Source of the DNA: Rhynchopus sp. YZ270_cl-10
Lineage: Eukaryota; Euglenozoa; Diplonemea; Diplonemida; Diplonemidae
Direction: 5' to 3'
DNA length: 64,000 nucleotides
Assembly (NCBI GenBank): GCA_964035575.1
Contig: OZ037884.1
Coordinates: forward strand, 1,054,001 to 1,118,000
This document shows, one piece after another, positions 51,956 through 61,499 of this stretch (its first letter is position 1; every line of letters starts with the position of its first letter). The translations under genes were made by a program, and so were the position numbers. A model generated the notes under the pieces. It saw nothing but the letters and a program-made list of their open reading frames with translations, was not told where the DNA came from and ran no database searches.

Positions 51956-52826
51956 AATAAAACTCGTGTAATTTTGCAGATTATATGCCCTTTGTGTCAC
52001 TCAATTGTAACCGAGAATGTAAGGCAGTGAGTATTTGATCTGCCCTTTATGTCGCGAAATACTATGTTTGGTGTTTTGACGTCTTCCAAGCAGATGGATA
52101 TTCCCTCACTTGCACGCAATCTACCGAGGAACCGACTGCCTTTCTCAAAAGCCAGTACATGTCGGGGTGTCGAGGTCCGTGTCAATACAAAGCGGACCAA
52201 GTCGCTCGAGGTTTGAAAACCGCAAGAACTCGTCCCATTTCTTCTTGTACACCTCCTTGCTTCTCATACCCGCTGAGACTTGGTATCCGTAAGTGTCATA
52301 CATCCTGTCCTTCTTCGTTTTGGCAGTGTTTGAGGGTGTTTGAGGGGAGTGATGAAAAAGTTCTTTTTTTTACTGAGTGATTTTTTTAACCAAAAGAAAA
52401 CCGACGCAGGAGCTTTTCTGGAACTGTTTTATTCTCCCCACCCCAACAACATCACATTTCAGAAAAACATTGTTTTTTCGTTTTTGTTCACTTTCTTTTC
52501 TTCTCCCTCACACCTGTTTGCTGTGAATTAAATTTTTTCGTTTCGGCCTGGTCGCAAACGCGAGTTTTCCTGGAAGCGCAGGAAAAATGACTGGGGAGTG
52601 TTGGTGGCTCCGTGACGCCACAGAGCCGGCACACTCGTTGAGTGCCTCACAAAACCTCAAATTTATTCCGCTTTGATTTCATTTATTGTCTTCACGCTTT
52701 ATCGTTGTTGTTGGGTTGGGAAATAAAATTTCATTCTCCCATACATTCTCGGTTACAATTGAGTGACAAAAGGGCACATTATCACCCACCTTTGTGGGAA
52801 TCCACAAAATTACACGAGTTTTATCC
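51956..52826. repeat. Inverted repeat flanking the minus-strand crypton-like fragment
   Basis: Left arm 51956-52021 (AATAAAACTCGTGTAATTTTG; GTCACTCAATTGTAACCGAG) is mirrored by 52742-52826, with about 20 extra bases in the right arm. It may be the ends of a defective transposon; no duplication was identified. Confidence 0.7.
52145..52303 (-). pseudogene. Second crypton-like N-terminal fragment, opposite strand
   Basis: 52 codons read MYDTYGYQVSAGM... then EVYKKKWDEFLRFSNL, clearly related to VQYRKTWDDFLRFNRL at 51428-51655. Similarity ends after that motif. It lies between two arms of an inverted repeat (51956-52021 and 52742-52826). Neither fragment continues into a catalytic domain. Confidence 0.35.
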
Positions 52827-54250
52827 ACTTTTTTTACCACATTAACCCACCTTTCCCGATAACTGCGTTTCTACACCATACATTTCATTCATTAATCACA
52901 CTCCACATTTACACTCATCACAGGATCGTGAAATCTGAACTGCATCTGCGATTGTGATGAGAAGCCTCGCCGCGTCTCCGACATTCAGCAACTCAAAATC
53001 CAAAGAGTATCACCCGCATCAATCCATTCTGAGTTTGCGGACTAAGATCTGGGGTGGAAGGGGGATGGGTACACTTTGTCAGTCACTGCTATTGCCATTT
53101 AACCCAGGGAGCATAGCTAGTGCAAGAAATTCGACTTTGGAAACCTTCCGGAAAGTCTGTCCTCTGCTTGCGGAGGACGAGGCACAAGAAAATATTGCGT
53201 TCCCCCAGAAAACCAGTGCACATTTCACACTCCTTGTGGGTGGTCTTGTTGCCTTTTTGTCACAGTAATTTTGGCCCAGGCATGCTCTTGAAGCATGACA
53301 ATTTAGTGTGTATGGGGCAGGGTGTTGTTTTGTTCTGAATTCTCTTTGTTATAACATCTAAGTCAATCGCGGGTGGTGGTTTGTGTAGCGTGAGGCACTC
53401 TTTTTAACAAACTTCCTGCGGCTGCTAAAGTGTTATTTCTTCGGATTTAACAACGTACAGCGTAACATAGTGGATTCGCCTGGTCGACACAACCTTTGAT
53501 AGATATGGGATAACCAACCCCCTTCGACCCCTCGTGGGTTCACTGAACAAGCCCTCGTGGTAGTTAAACGCGATTGACATTTACATTCCTAGAGATGAAA
53601 GAACAAGACAACACTTCTGTACCCGCGCATCAAAATTGTGGAAAACTTTGCACCCCAAACACCCTCAACAACGCCCGCCAAAAGGCGCCCCTTGTTGCTG
53701 GGAGTTGGTTCTCATGTTTGATACCTGCACAGCGGGCATTCCTCTGAGTCCAACGCATGTTTGGCCTGTCTGCGGCGTTGCACTTCAGGTGCACGAAGAC
53801 AGGGTCTGGTGGTAAATTTTGCGTAGTACTGCGACGTGGTACTGCGTGGGTCTGGGAATATGGGTACCTGGGTACAGGATATTGGTTGTCAAAGACATCT
53901 TCCACCATGCATTGAGGAGGGTAAGACAGTGGTCGCAGTTTCTACTTGATAGCATTACAACATTTAACTTCTCCACGGGGGTCTTGGGCCGTTCACTCGG
54001 TTATACCTTGACTACCGGAAGATATTCTTGAGGCCTTTTTGGTCTCTAGAATATCCGGTCTTCCCGAACGGAGGCACACTTTGTGTGTTACTACGACCTG
54101 GCAATTTCCAGCAGTAGGTTAAGTAATCTTTCTTGTAAATTGTTGGAACATTATCTCCTCAGTGCATGAATGCCCCACGTGACTGGACACTTTTGTGTTT
54201 GTCATGTGGAGCTGTGGTTGCTCTTTCACGACTTTTTTCCTGTTCCTGGG
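52827..54250. other. Intergenic, no gene seen
   Basis: No recognisable protein. Contains repeat copy 53757-53880 and a hairpin CCGGAAGATATTCT / AGAATATCCGG (54016-54058). Confidence 0.55.
53757..53880 (+). repeat. Dispersed repeat, copy 2
   Basis: TTTGGCCTGTCTGCGGCGTTG, GGTGCACGAAGACAGGGTCTG, ACTGCGTGGGTCTGGG; same strand as copy 1. Confidence 0.8.
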
Positions 54251-54350
54251 TACCTGTTCCTGGACCTGGACCTGGGTATCTGGGTACCTGGGTACCTGGG
54301 TACCTGGGCACCTGGGTACCTGGGCACCTGGGCACCTGGGTGTGCCTGTC
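54251..54350 (+). repeat. Nonamer minisatellite CTGGGTACC / CTGGGCACC
   Basis: About ten imperfect units, abutting the GTCCGAC array. Confidence 0.85.
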
Positions 54351-54482
54351 GGACCCCAGGGTCCGGCAGTCGGACTCAGGGGTCCGACTGTGAGTCCGAC
54401 AGTCGGACCCCTGAGTCCGACTGTCGGACTCAGGGGGTCCGACTGTCGGACCCCCTCGGACTCCGACAAAAGGGTCCGACAT
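54340..54482. repeat. GTCCGAC palindromic array, copy 2
   Basis: GTCGGACCCCAGGGTCCG, CAGTCGGACTCAGGGGTCCG and similar units; same family as 49640-49752. Confidence 0.9.
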
Positions 54483-54516
54483 TTCCAGGACAGACTGCAC
54501 CGTGAGTGTAAACCAC

Positions 54517-54632
54517 GAAATGGATGTAGGACTGCATGGTTGTGGTCCACACCCGGTACACCAGGTTATTGTACCAAGGTACACTGTTCACGAGAGGGGC
54601 TGTTGTATTTTTTTTTTTTTTTTTTTTTTTTT
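54517..54632 (+). repeat. GGACTGCATGGTTGGGGTCC family, copy 4
   Basis: ACGAAATGGATGTAGGACTGC, ATGGTTGTGGTCCACACCCG, TACCAAGGTACACTGTTCAC, GAGAGGGGC, then a T run of about 30. Confidence 0.8.
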
Positions 54633-56030
54633 CAAGTCAAGTTTTTCTTTTTTGAATCCAATTTGACCCACGCATCCTGCCCAATGAAAAACAATCTTGA
54701 GGCAGGAAAAACCCAAGCGATGCGACGGGGGCTTTTTATCATCAAATTATGTTTTAAATCATCCCCCCCCCCCCTTTTTCGAAGGGCACTTTTCCTGGTC
54801 AGGGAGCAGACCGCCGAAACCAGTTTTTAACTTTTCCTTTTCTTTTATTTTGAAAAACACGAAAAAAGATTCCTGAAGACCAATTGGTCATGGATCCAAA
54901 ACACAAAAGCAACAACAAAAACAAAAAAGCAAATAGTACATCTTTAAAGACCACCAAAACAAAAAGAGCACAAAGCAAAAACAACAACTTTCTGACAAAA
55001 ATCCCCCTCTTTTTCTCTCGGTAATCTGATTATGGTCAGCCACCACGCAAAGTGGTCTGCACGCAGCCAGGCGCGTGCCGAAAGTGCGCCCAGAGGCGAA
55101 TGAGAGCCACACTTGGTGTAGGGTTTTGTGGTTAATATTCTCATTGTAAAAAAGAGCCTCGGGGTGTCCTGGCTGCGGTGGTGTCTGTACTCCCCCTTTG
55201 CCTACTAGAGTAATAGGCCGGCACCCTATGTGTAGTATGGACTCATTAGGGCATCGAGGGTGGGTACCCTCCACAGTGTGTGGCCCACCTTTCGTTTCCC
55301 AGGAGCAGCCAATACCAGCACTTTTTTTACCCTCAGGCCAAGACCTTCACAGGGTTTTCTGGAGGAAGTGCCACATGATCAGATGCAGTTTTCCGACCTT
55401 TCCTCTACCCCCTTTTTTTTCCAGTATCTGAGCGCCCTTTCGAGGTGTTTTGATGCAACTGAATGTGCATCCCTTTTTTTGGGATTAGGCGGTGAGATGC
55501 TGGAGTTCAGGTTATCAACTCTCTTTCCTTCCCTCTCTCCGTTGACGAAGTGTGAAAGTCTTTCGGCGTCTTTGCTTTCATTCTCATATTTACTTCCATT
55601 CGGAAATGGATGTAGGACTGCATGGTTGGGGTCCACCCACGGTGCGCCGCTCAGTTGTACCAAAGGTACACTGTTCAGAGGGCTTTTTTTTGCATTTCAA
55701 CGTCAACTTTCTTTCTCATATCTACTTCCACTTCTCACACCTTAGTTAGCTTTGGCAACGTGCCCCCACTCCCGCCCCACTTATTCTACAACGCCTTCTA
55801 GCGGAGTCCAACCACCCCCTCTCAAAAAACACAGACACACCCAAAAACAGCAACACACACACGCTCCACATTCCATTTTGATATCTGTTGATGGTGCAAC
55901 TAGACGCAGCAAAGCATCCATCCGGTGCACGCTAAAAAATAATATTGACACAGTATTTCATTGCGGGGGGACGATCAAGATCGGAGCACCCCCCTGAGTA
56001 TCTCTTTTTGTAAATCACCAAGTCTTCATC
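54633..56030. other. Intergenic, no gene seen
   Basis: One 100-bp repeat copy at 55605-55710; the rest is unique DNA without a convincing frame. Confidence 0.55.
55605..55710 (+). repeat. GGACTGCATGGTTGGGGTCC family, copy 5
   Basis: AAATGGATGTAGGACTGCATG, GTTGGGGTCCACCCACGG, TACCAAAGGTACACTGTTC, AGAGGGC and T tract. Confidence 0.75.
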
Positions 56031-56399
56031 ATGACCGACAACCTGGCAATGTCGTGCTCAAAAAGCCAACTGTCTCCAGTACAGCCACATGAACGTTACA
56101 ACCTTCGCGGTGAGGTGTACGGGCACTACCAGGTGAGAGGCTGCCAAGGCAAACGTCGTGGTCCTCAATCCGACCAGTTGGTTCTGCAGTGTGATGCTGT
56201 GAAGCTTGCCGTGCCTGTGTTTCCGCTGGAAGGGCTGGATGAGATCCGTTTTTTTGAAGGTGGTGGTGGCAGTGAGGCGGTGTTGTGGATCCAGCCAGGT
56301 ACGCCGTCGGCACGTTCTGTGTGGGTATCCGTGTACGGAGATTTACTTGACCGTCGTGTATCCCATTGTCCCTCACCCAGCAATTACCAAAAACCGTGA
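56031..56399 (+). CDS. Hypothetical protein, uncertain
   Basis: 122 codons with GC-rich codon use like the genes around it. No recognised domain; residues about 50-105 (LVLQCDAVKLAVPVFPLEGL, EAVLWIQPG) look like beta-rich protein. CAG followed by GTGAGAGG at about 56133 could be an intron donor with CCGACCAG as acceptor 45 bases on, so the exon structure is unsure. Its end overlaps the C/T-rich tract ending CTCACCCAG that probably serves as acceptor for the next gene, and its stop lies 25 bases before that gene's ATG. It may be partly spurious. Confidence 0.35.
   Translation: MTDNLAMSCSKSQLSPVQPHERYNLRGEVYGHYQVRGCQGKRRGPQSDQLVLQCDAVKLAVPVFPLEGLDEIRFFEGGGGSEAVLWIQPGTPSARSVWVSVYGDLLDRRVSHCPSPSNYQKP
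56357..56380 (+). promoter_or_regulatory. Pyrimidine-rich acceptor candidate before the GILT gene
   Basis: CCCATTGTCCCTCACCCAG ends about 44 bases before the ATG at 56424 and is the only C/T tract with AG close upstream. It overlaps the upstream hypothetical frame. Confidence 0.35.
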
Positions 56400-56423
56400 G
56401 TGTGCACGGTGGCCCATGGAACC

Positions 56424-57053
56424 ATGCAGACCCTCCAGGCTGTTGTGTTGGCGTCCCTCGCGTTTGTGTCCGTCTCCGCCCAGGAGAAGACGAACGTGAC
56501 TTGGTACACTGAGGCTATGTGACCCGGATGTCAGGAGTCCATGGACCCCGTGATGAAAGTGCTCAAGGGGGACGGGATTCTGACGATTATGAACTGGGAC
56601 TACGTGCCGTACGGGAACGCACGTAACGAGAGCGGTAGGATTGTGTGCCAGCACGGGAGGACTGAGTGCACTGGGAACATGGCTGAGGCGTGTGTGATGG
56701 ACATTACCAAGTACGACGTGCTCACCTACATGACGTTCGCTGAGTGTGTGGAGAGCACCAACGAGAAGCTGACGGAACTGCAGAAGTGTGCCGAGAAGCA
56801 GAACCTCGACTGGTCCGCCATCCAGACCTGCATGTCTGGCAGCCAGGGGGCGAACCTCATCAACATTGCGGGGAAGAAGACTGAGAAGCAGAACATCCCC
56901 TACACCCCGTACTTCTTTGGCCACGGGAAGGAGATCAAGAACCCCAGCCACATCACCAAGATTGTGTGCAACCTGTGGACAGGAACCAAGCCGGGATGCT
57001 GCAAAGACACGAACGACTCTCCGACATCGAACATCACGCGTTCGTCCGCGTGA
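56424..57053 (+). CDS. GILT-family thiol reductase, probable selenoprotein (TGA at the first active-site Cys)
   Basis: 209 residues if the TGA at 56520-56522 is read as selenocysteine (U33). A signal peptide MQTLQAVVLASLAFVSVSA is followed by TNVTWYTEAM-U-PGC, which aligns with the human GILT active site VNVTLYYEALCGGC. The GILT signature C-Q-H-G-x2-E-C-x2-N-x4-C is intact at residues 75-90 (CQHGRTECTGNMAEAC), VPYGNA precedes it, and VCNLWTGTKPGCC matches the C-terminal block. GILT enzymes reduce protein disulfides in acidic lumenal compartments using a CxxC pair; here it would be UxxC. Only this one codon interrupts about 200 well-conserved residues, and Trp is encoded by TGG here, so TGA is not a Trp codon. 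I found no convincing SECIS element in the next 500 bases. Alternatives: a recent inactivating change, or translation from Met40 without the active site. Confidence 0.8.
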
Positions 57054-57644
57054 ACCCTCGTGGTGTTTACTGAAGGAAACTGTCGTTCCATGATAAAAAA
57101 CAAAAATGGCACATAGTGTGCAAATGACGACAAGTGTTTTGTCCGTTATTTGGTTAAATGTTACATTTCTTGAGCTTTCTGGGGTGGCAGTCCTTTTTGA
57201 GTCTCTGCACCACCCCCTTTCATGCACACGGCGTGAGCAGTGAAGTTACAGACCACTGGCTTCCGGACATACACTGCGACCACTCATTAGCTGCACTCCC
57301 AGCCCCCACCCTTTTTTCCCTTGCACAATAAACGTTATATAAGACACCCCCTCCCACCCTCCCTCCGCCTTCTCATTGTCGCACTCTCACCCCCAGCCAT
57401 ATCCCCACGCTTGCGTTGACGCTTCAAAGCGTGCACCTCCCGTTTTCAATGCTAAGAGAGAATATGATTGTGAAGCTCATCCTCGGGTTGACACAAATGC
57501 AACTAAAGTTTAAAGAAAACGAACAAAAATAGTTCAGAGGGAAAAGAGATGCAAGGAGCCACATCTATAGTATTATCATGTACCTTACGTTTTCGCTTCG
57601 TGTCTTTCCCGAGATGACTCTGTTAGAACCCCCTTTGTGGCGAT
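57054..57644 (+). other. 3' region of the GILT gene; no SECIS recognised
   Basis: I searched for RTGA, an 11-13 bp helix, AA, and a partner GA. Hairpins exist at 57121-57152 (CAAAT paired with ATTTG, inner GACAA with TTGTC) and 57181-57213 (GGGGTGG with CCACCCC), but lack the core. At 57233-57280 GTGA, a 6-bp helix GCAGTG/CACTGC, AA and GAC occur in SECIS order, but the helix is too short. No gene is seen in this stretch. Confidence 0.4.
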
Positions 57645-57645
57645 G

Positions 57646-57789
57646 TTGTGACAACAAAAGGTACCCATCTTCAGAACCCTTCAGAACCATCCTTTCATCA
57701 AATGCGTACTCACATACCACCCACAGGTTTAAACAATAGTATGCGTCTGCTTCTGCTGCTGGCGGTGTGTGTGCTGCAATCCGATGCAG
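57646..57789 (+). repeat. Duplicated leader and signal-peptide block, copy 1
   Basis: From TTGTGACAACAAAAGG to the end of the signal peptide this block matches 63538-63681 with a single mismatch in about 144 bases, including the acceptor CCACCCACAG and the ATG context. Confidence 0.93.
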
Positions 57790-59612
57790 GTAAGACGCAC
57801 ACGTACAGGGTAGGAGCTGCCTACCAAGGTAGTCGAGGTAATCAGTACTACGATTCTTACACCATGTCTTACTCGATCGGACTAGCACTGGAAAACCATC
57901 CACCAAGGGCGTCGGGCTGCCTCACATGCAACGGGGGCTGCTCTATCGGAGGGGGGTTGGTGATACCGCCTGAACTATGGACACCGTCATCAACTCCACT
58001 GGACCTCGAGATCAACTTCGCGGTTTGGGAGGGTAAAACAGCTGCAACTGACTATAGCTGCGCTGGAGATGGACCTAAGCTTTACACCCGGACGTGTCGC
58101 ATATCCATGGAGGATTACGCCGAGGCCGAAACCAACGTGTACAGGTGCGTTGGGGATGGGGGATATCTCCTTGTGTACTTCTACTGGAGGGACGCCAGCA
58201 CTCAGGCGCCACCGACACCATCACCGCCAACTCCCTCACCTCCGACACCTGCACCGCCTTTGATGTGCTCTGCGTTTTCGTGCCCTGACAACTGGTCCCC
58301 AAAAGCGGGTAATGTTGCGTGCACCACACGCCACCTCCAGGCTGACATGTGCGGAGGGATCTCCATCAAGGATGGCTCCACAGGGTCCGCAAGGTGCTGC
58401 TCTCACAATGGTGCAGACTGTGTCACCACAGACGCAGGAGGCAGCTGTTACGGAGATACACTCACCTACTCCCAGGCTATGGACGTGTGTGCACTTGACG
58501 GCCGTCGTCTCTGTACCGTTGCCGAGTTGACACAGTGCTGCGGTACAGGTTGTAGTTACGACTATACCCACGTCTGGGTGTCCGACGTGGTACTGTCCGA
58601 CGTGGTGCCCGTCGGTTACTGTGACAAGGAGACTTGCTGCGATGTTGCACCAACACCTGCGCCTCCGACACCGTCACCACCAACACCTTCGCCACCGCCA
58701 GTAACAAACCCGCCAGCGACTATTCCGCCAGCACCAACTGCAGTGCCGTGCACTCGCGACGTTGTGACTGTGGTCCAGTTCGCAGACAAGGATAACAGAC
58801 AGCTCCCCGTGCCGCCCAGTGAGGAGACACTGTTTGGGGGTGCAGTTCAGGTTGACATGCACGTTATTATCAATGCATACACCAATTACGGGCGTTTTGT
58901 TGATATTGGGAACGGCGTCAGCAGCGACAACTTTATTATTGGACAGTACAAAAACACAGGGTATCTGTATGTCAGCAGCACTTGGACATCACCGAAGTTA
59001 CGTGTGATCCGCGAAAAACAGCTGCCGTTGGGAGAGACGTTTCATCTTCGGGTCATTTGCGTGCCCATTGACGACGCGACATCAACCTACTACGTGTACA
59101 TCGACGGCGTATTTGTCAAAGAGGGGGTCAGTGAGGCACTCAGATACGTAACTCGTTCGCAACTCTTGATTGGCGTGAGCAGCTTCACCATCGCCGGAAT
59201 ACCCCATATAGACCTCGACGGCAGTGTCACGTACTGTGTAATGGTAATGTGTCCTAATCCGCCAGCAACATACACACCACCAACACCTTCTCCGCCTACC
59301 CCATCGCCGCCAACTCCTAGACCCCCGACATACATAGGATGCTATGGGGATACAAATGTGAGAGACCTTGACGGGGCACTAGTGAACACGCACGCTTCAC
59401 CTGAGCTCTGTTCGGAGTACTGTCTCCTCACAGCACCAGGGGCGCCGTACAGGTACATGGGGCTGCAGCTCTCGACGTGGTGCTTATGCGGGAACAGCTA
59501 CGGTGCCTACGGGTCTGTGCCGGAGTCGCATTGCAGCATGAGTTGTGCTCAAGACCCTTCCTCGATGTGCGGGAATTACTGGCTGAACTCTGTGTATGAA
59601 ATAGGCTTTTGA
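57741..59612 (+). CDS. Secreted multidomain protein: Pro-rich linkers, Cys-rich domain, LamG-like domain, WSC domain
   Basis: 623 residues from MRLLLLLAVCVLQSDA, a signal peptide; the earlier in-frame Met at 57648 lies before the acceptor CCCACAG (57726). An N-terminal domain (about 18-152) has LDLEINFAVWE and paired cysteines. PTPSPPTPSPP linkers separate the modules (about 155-173, 302-336, 505-530). The second domain (174-295) is Cys-rich with CYGDTLTYSQAMDVC and RRLCTVAEL, a pattern I know from secreted proteins of algae and protists. Residues about 336-505 look like a LamG/jelly-roll fold (FHLRVICVP, YYVYIDGVFVKEG). Residues 531-623 are a WSC domain (IGCYGDTNVRDLDG, WCLCGNSYG). No membrane anchor is seen at the C-terminus, so it is probably secreted or cell-wall associated, and likely binds carbohydrate. 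A second copy starts at 63633. Confidence 0.87.
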   Translation: MRLLLLLAVCVLQSDAGKTHTYRVGAAYQGSRGNQYYDSYTMSYSIGLALENHPPRASGCLTCNGGCSIGGGLVIPPELWTPSSTPLDLEINFAVWEGKTAATDYSCAGDGPKLYTRTCRISMEDYAEAETNVYRCVGDGGYLLVYFYWRDASTQAPPTPSPPTPSPPTPAPPLMCSAFSCPDNWSPKAGNVACTTRHLQADMCGGISIKDGSTGSARCCSHNGADCVTTDAGGSCYGDTLTYSQAMDVCALDGRRLCTVAELTQCCGTGCSYDYTHVWVSDVVLSDVVPVGYCDKETCCDVAPTPAPPTPSPPTPSPPPVTNPPATIPPAPTAVPCTRDVVTVVQFADKDNRQLPVPPSEETLFGGAVQVDMHVIINAYTNYGRFVDIGNGVSSDNFIIGQYKNTGYLYVSSTWTSPKLRVIREKQLPLGETFHLRVICVPIDDATSTYYVYIDGVFVKEGVSEALRYVTRSQLLIGVSSFTIAGIPHIDLDGSVTYCVMVMCPNPPATYTPPTPSPPTPSPPTPRPPTYIGCYGDTNVRDLDGALVNTHASPELCSEYCLLTAPGAPYRYMGLQLSTWCLCGNSYGAYGSVPESHCSMSCAQDPSSMCGNYWLNSVYEIGF

Positions 59613-60418
59613 GGACCCTGAGTGGGCTGCGACCCCACCACCACCTTTTTATTTTTCAATATGTGTGCATGTGACGTATGCGCCTCTTGCATTTGTTCTT
59701 GAGGCGTTTGCACTTTCAGTTTCTCTTTGCTCCTCCCCTTCACAATTATCTTCCACCTTTTCCCACTGTTCTCCCCAACGTTGTGAATGTCAAGAAGTAT
59801 CAACTTTAGAGTGGCTTGCTTGTGAGAAAAGCTTCTGATCCCGCAGCTGTTTTGTGTGTTGTTGGTTTTTGCTGTCACATTCATCTTTTTATGTTCTTTC
59901 CCCCCCTTTTTTTTATACTTTCCTCGTTTTGTGCATTTTTACGTTAAAGTGTTCATAACTATTTCACCAGGACTACCTGTGTTGAAAATATTGCATTTTG
60001 CTGTATCCTCTCAAGATAGAGGTGCCAGCGAATCCCAAGCAACTCTGGCGAGTTCTGGTGCGGAAGAGCAGAGAGCTCCTCCCGCACCGGGAATGGAACG
60101 CTAGAGTTGCCACTTTTTTTTTTATAGTTGGTACCACAGAAATCCAAAATACCAAGTACGCAAGAAGTACGCAATATAGGGCATTCCTGTATTATTATTT
60201 TTTTGTGCAAAGTGCGCAACAAATACGCAAGAAGTACGCAATATGGGGTCGTCAGGAGCACCAATAGTACCCTTTTGTTGTTCTTTTGCTGTTTTTCTTT
60301 TATAGGTCAAACGCAGTTGACAGGGGAAATGCTACGGTCGCTCTAACTGTTTTCACCCTCATCTGTGCTCCTCCCTTCTCACACATCGCTTTTCTGTACT
60401 TCAGGACTTTCATTTTCT
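59613..60418. other. 3' flank of the secreted-protein gene, no gene seen
   Basis: AGTACGCAAGAAGTACGCAA units occur at 60150-60245 and resemble a block at 19850-19890 (TACGCAAGAAGTACGCAATA), with GGTCGTCAGGAGCACC after both. Confidence 0.65.
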
Positions 60419-60420
60419 TA

Positions 60421-61479
60421 CACCATGGACTCGTAATGACATTACGCGCGTCATGACGAGGTGATTACGAGTGCCTTGACGAGGTAATTACGAGGGCACC
60501 CCCTCGTAATTACCACGTCACGACGTCGTCATGACGTGGGCACCCACGACAAGGCGATTTTTGACCAATAAAAAAAAATTTTTTTATACCACGCGTGAAA
60601 AACGTTTTATGGTCGTAACTGGCCTAAAAAGTGAGTGAAATAAGATTCGTTTTATTTCACGCAAATTGCACTAGGGTAACCCGGTGAGTGAAATAAAATA
60701 TCACGGAGTGGGAAAAAAAAAATTGCCTGCAAAATGCCTTTGCAAATAAAATATTTATTTTTTCACGCTGTTTTTGTTCGTAATTTTACAGTGAAAAGTG
60801 GGTGCTAGGCTCAACGTTTAGGCCAGTTACGACCATAAATACGTTTTTCACTTGTGGAATAAAATTACATATTGAGTGAAATAAGAACATTTTCTTGCAC
60901 TTGCCACTAAAAAGGCACCCTCGTGACTCTTATTCCCCTCGCTTCGCTCGGGAAATAACGCACTCGGGCACCTTTTTAGTGGCGCGTGAAATAAAATAGT
61001 TCTTATTTCACTCGAATAAATAGTTATTTTTTTCAAAAATCGGGCGTGGTAGGTCATAAAGTGGCCCAAAAAATCCAAAGAAAACCTCAGATTGACCAAA
61101 GGGTGAAAAAAATTGTCAAGTCAAATTTCAGCCAAAATACGGTCATTAGACCCCCACAGATGCTTAAAAGTGCCAAATTTTGCTTTTAATGGCCTCAAAT
61201 CGTCGAAATTAGCCCTATATAGGGGCCAAAAAAAAATTTCGAGAGTCCCTTTCCCTGGGAGGCAATAGCCAGACAATGACCACGGGAGCACCCCTCGTAA
61301 TTACGAGGGCACCCCCTCGTCATGACGTCGTAATGCCGTCGTCGTGACGAGGGAAACCCCACGTCATGACGTCGTCATTACGAGGGGGTGCCCGCGTCGT
61401 GACGACGTCATTGCGCGCGTAATTTCCCACGTAATTTCCCTCGTCCCTCGTCACGTAATGTCATTACGAGTCCATGGTG
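60421..61479. mobile_element. TIR/foldback element, TA TSD, 1,059 bp
   Basis: Ends CACCATGGACTCGTAATGAC and GTCATTACGAGTCCATGGTG, flanked by TA at 60419-60420 and 61480-61481. Both subterminal regions are dense in palindromes of the type TCGTCATGACG and TCGTAATTACGAGG. Inside sits an ATTTCAC-rich repeat (60842-61030) and a block shared in reverse with 49840-49920. No transposase. Confidence 0.93.
60842..61030 (-). repeat. ATTTCAC-rich dispersed repeat, copy 2 (reverse)
   Basis: GCCACTAAAAAGGCACCCTC, TTCCCCTCGCTTCGCTCGGG; reverse complement of 51165-51375 with few differences. Confidence 0.88.
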
Positions 61480-61499
61480 TACCTTTTCCATTTGGCTCT

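Noticed and set aside
54119-54830. Frames of 140-211 codons over the CTGGGTACC and GTCCGAC arrays
   Set aside because: Generated by repeats; open on both strands.
56373-57227. 284-codon minus-strand frame
   Set aside because: Antisense of the GILT gene; the + frame has the conserved GILT signature.
57233-57280. Possible SECIS (GTGA, GCAGTG/CACTGC, AA, GAC)
   Set aside because: Helix of six pairs is half the usual length and the 5' quartet is GTGA, not ATGA; kept only as a weak note.
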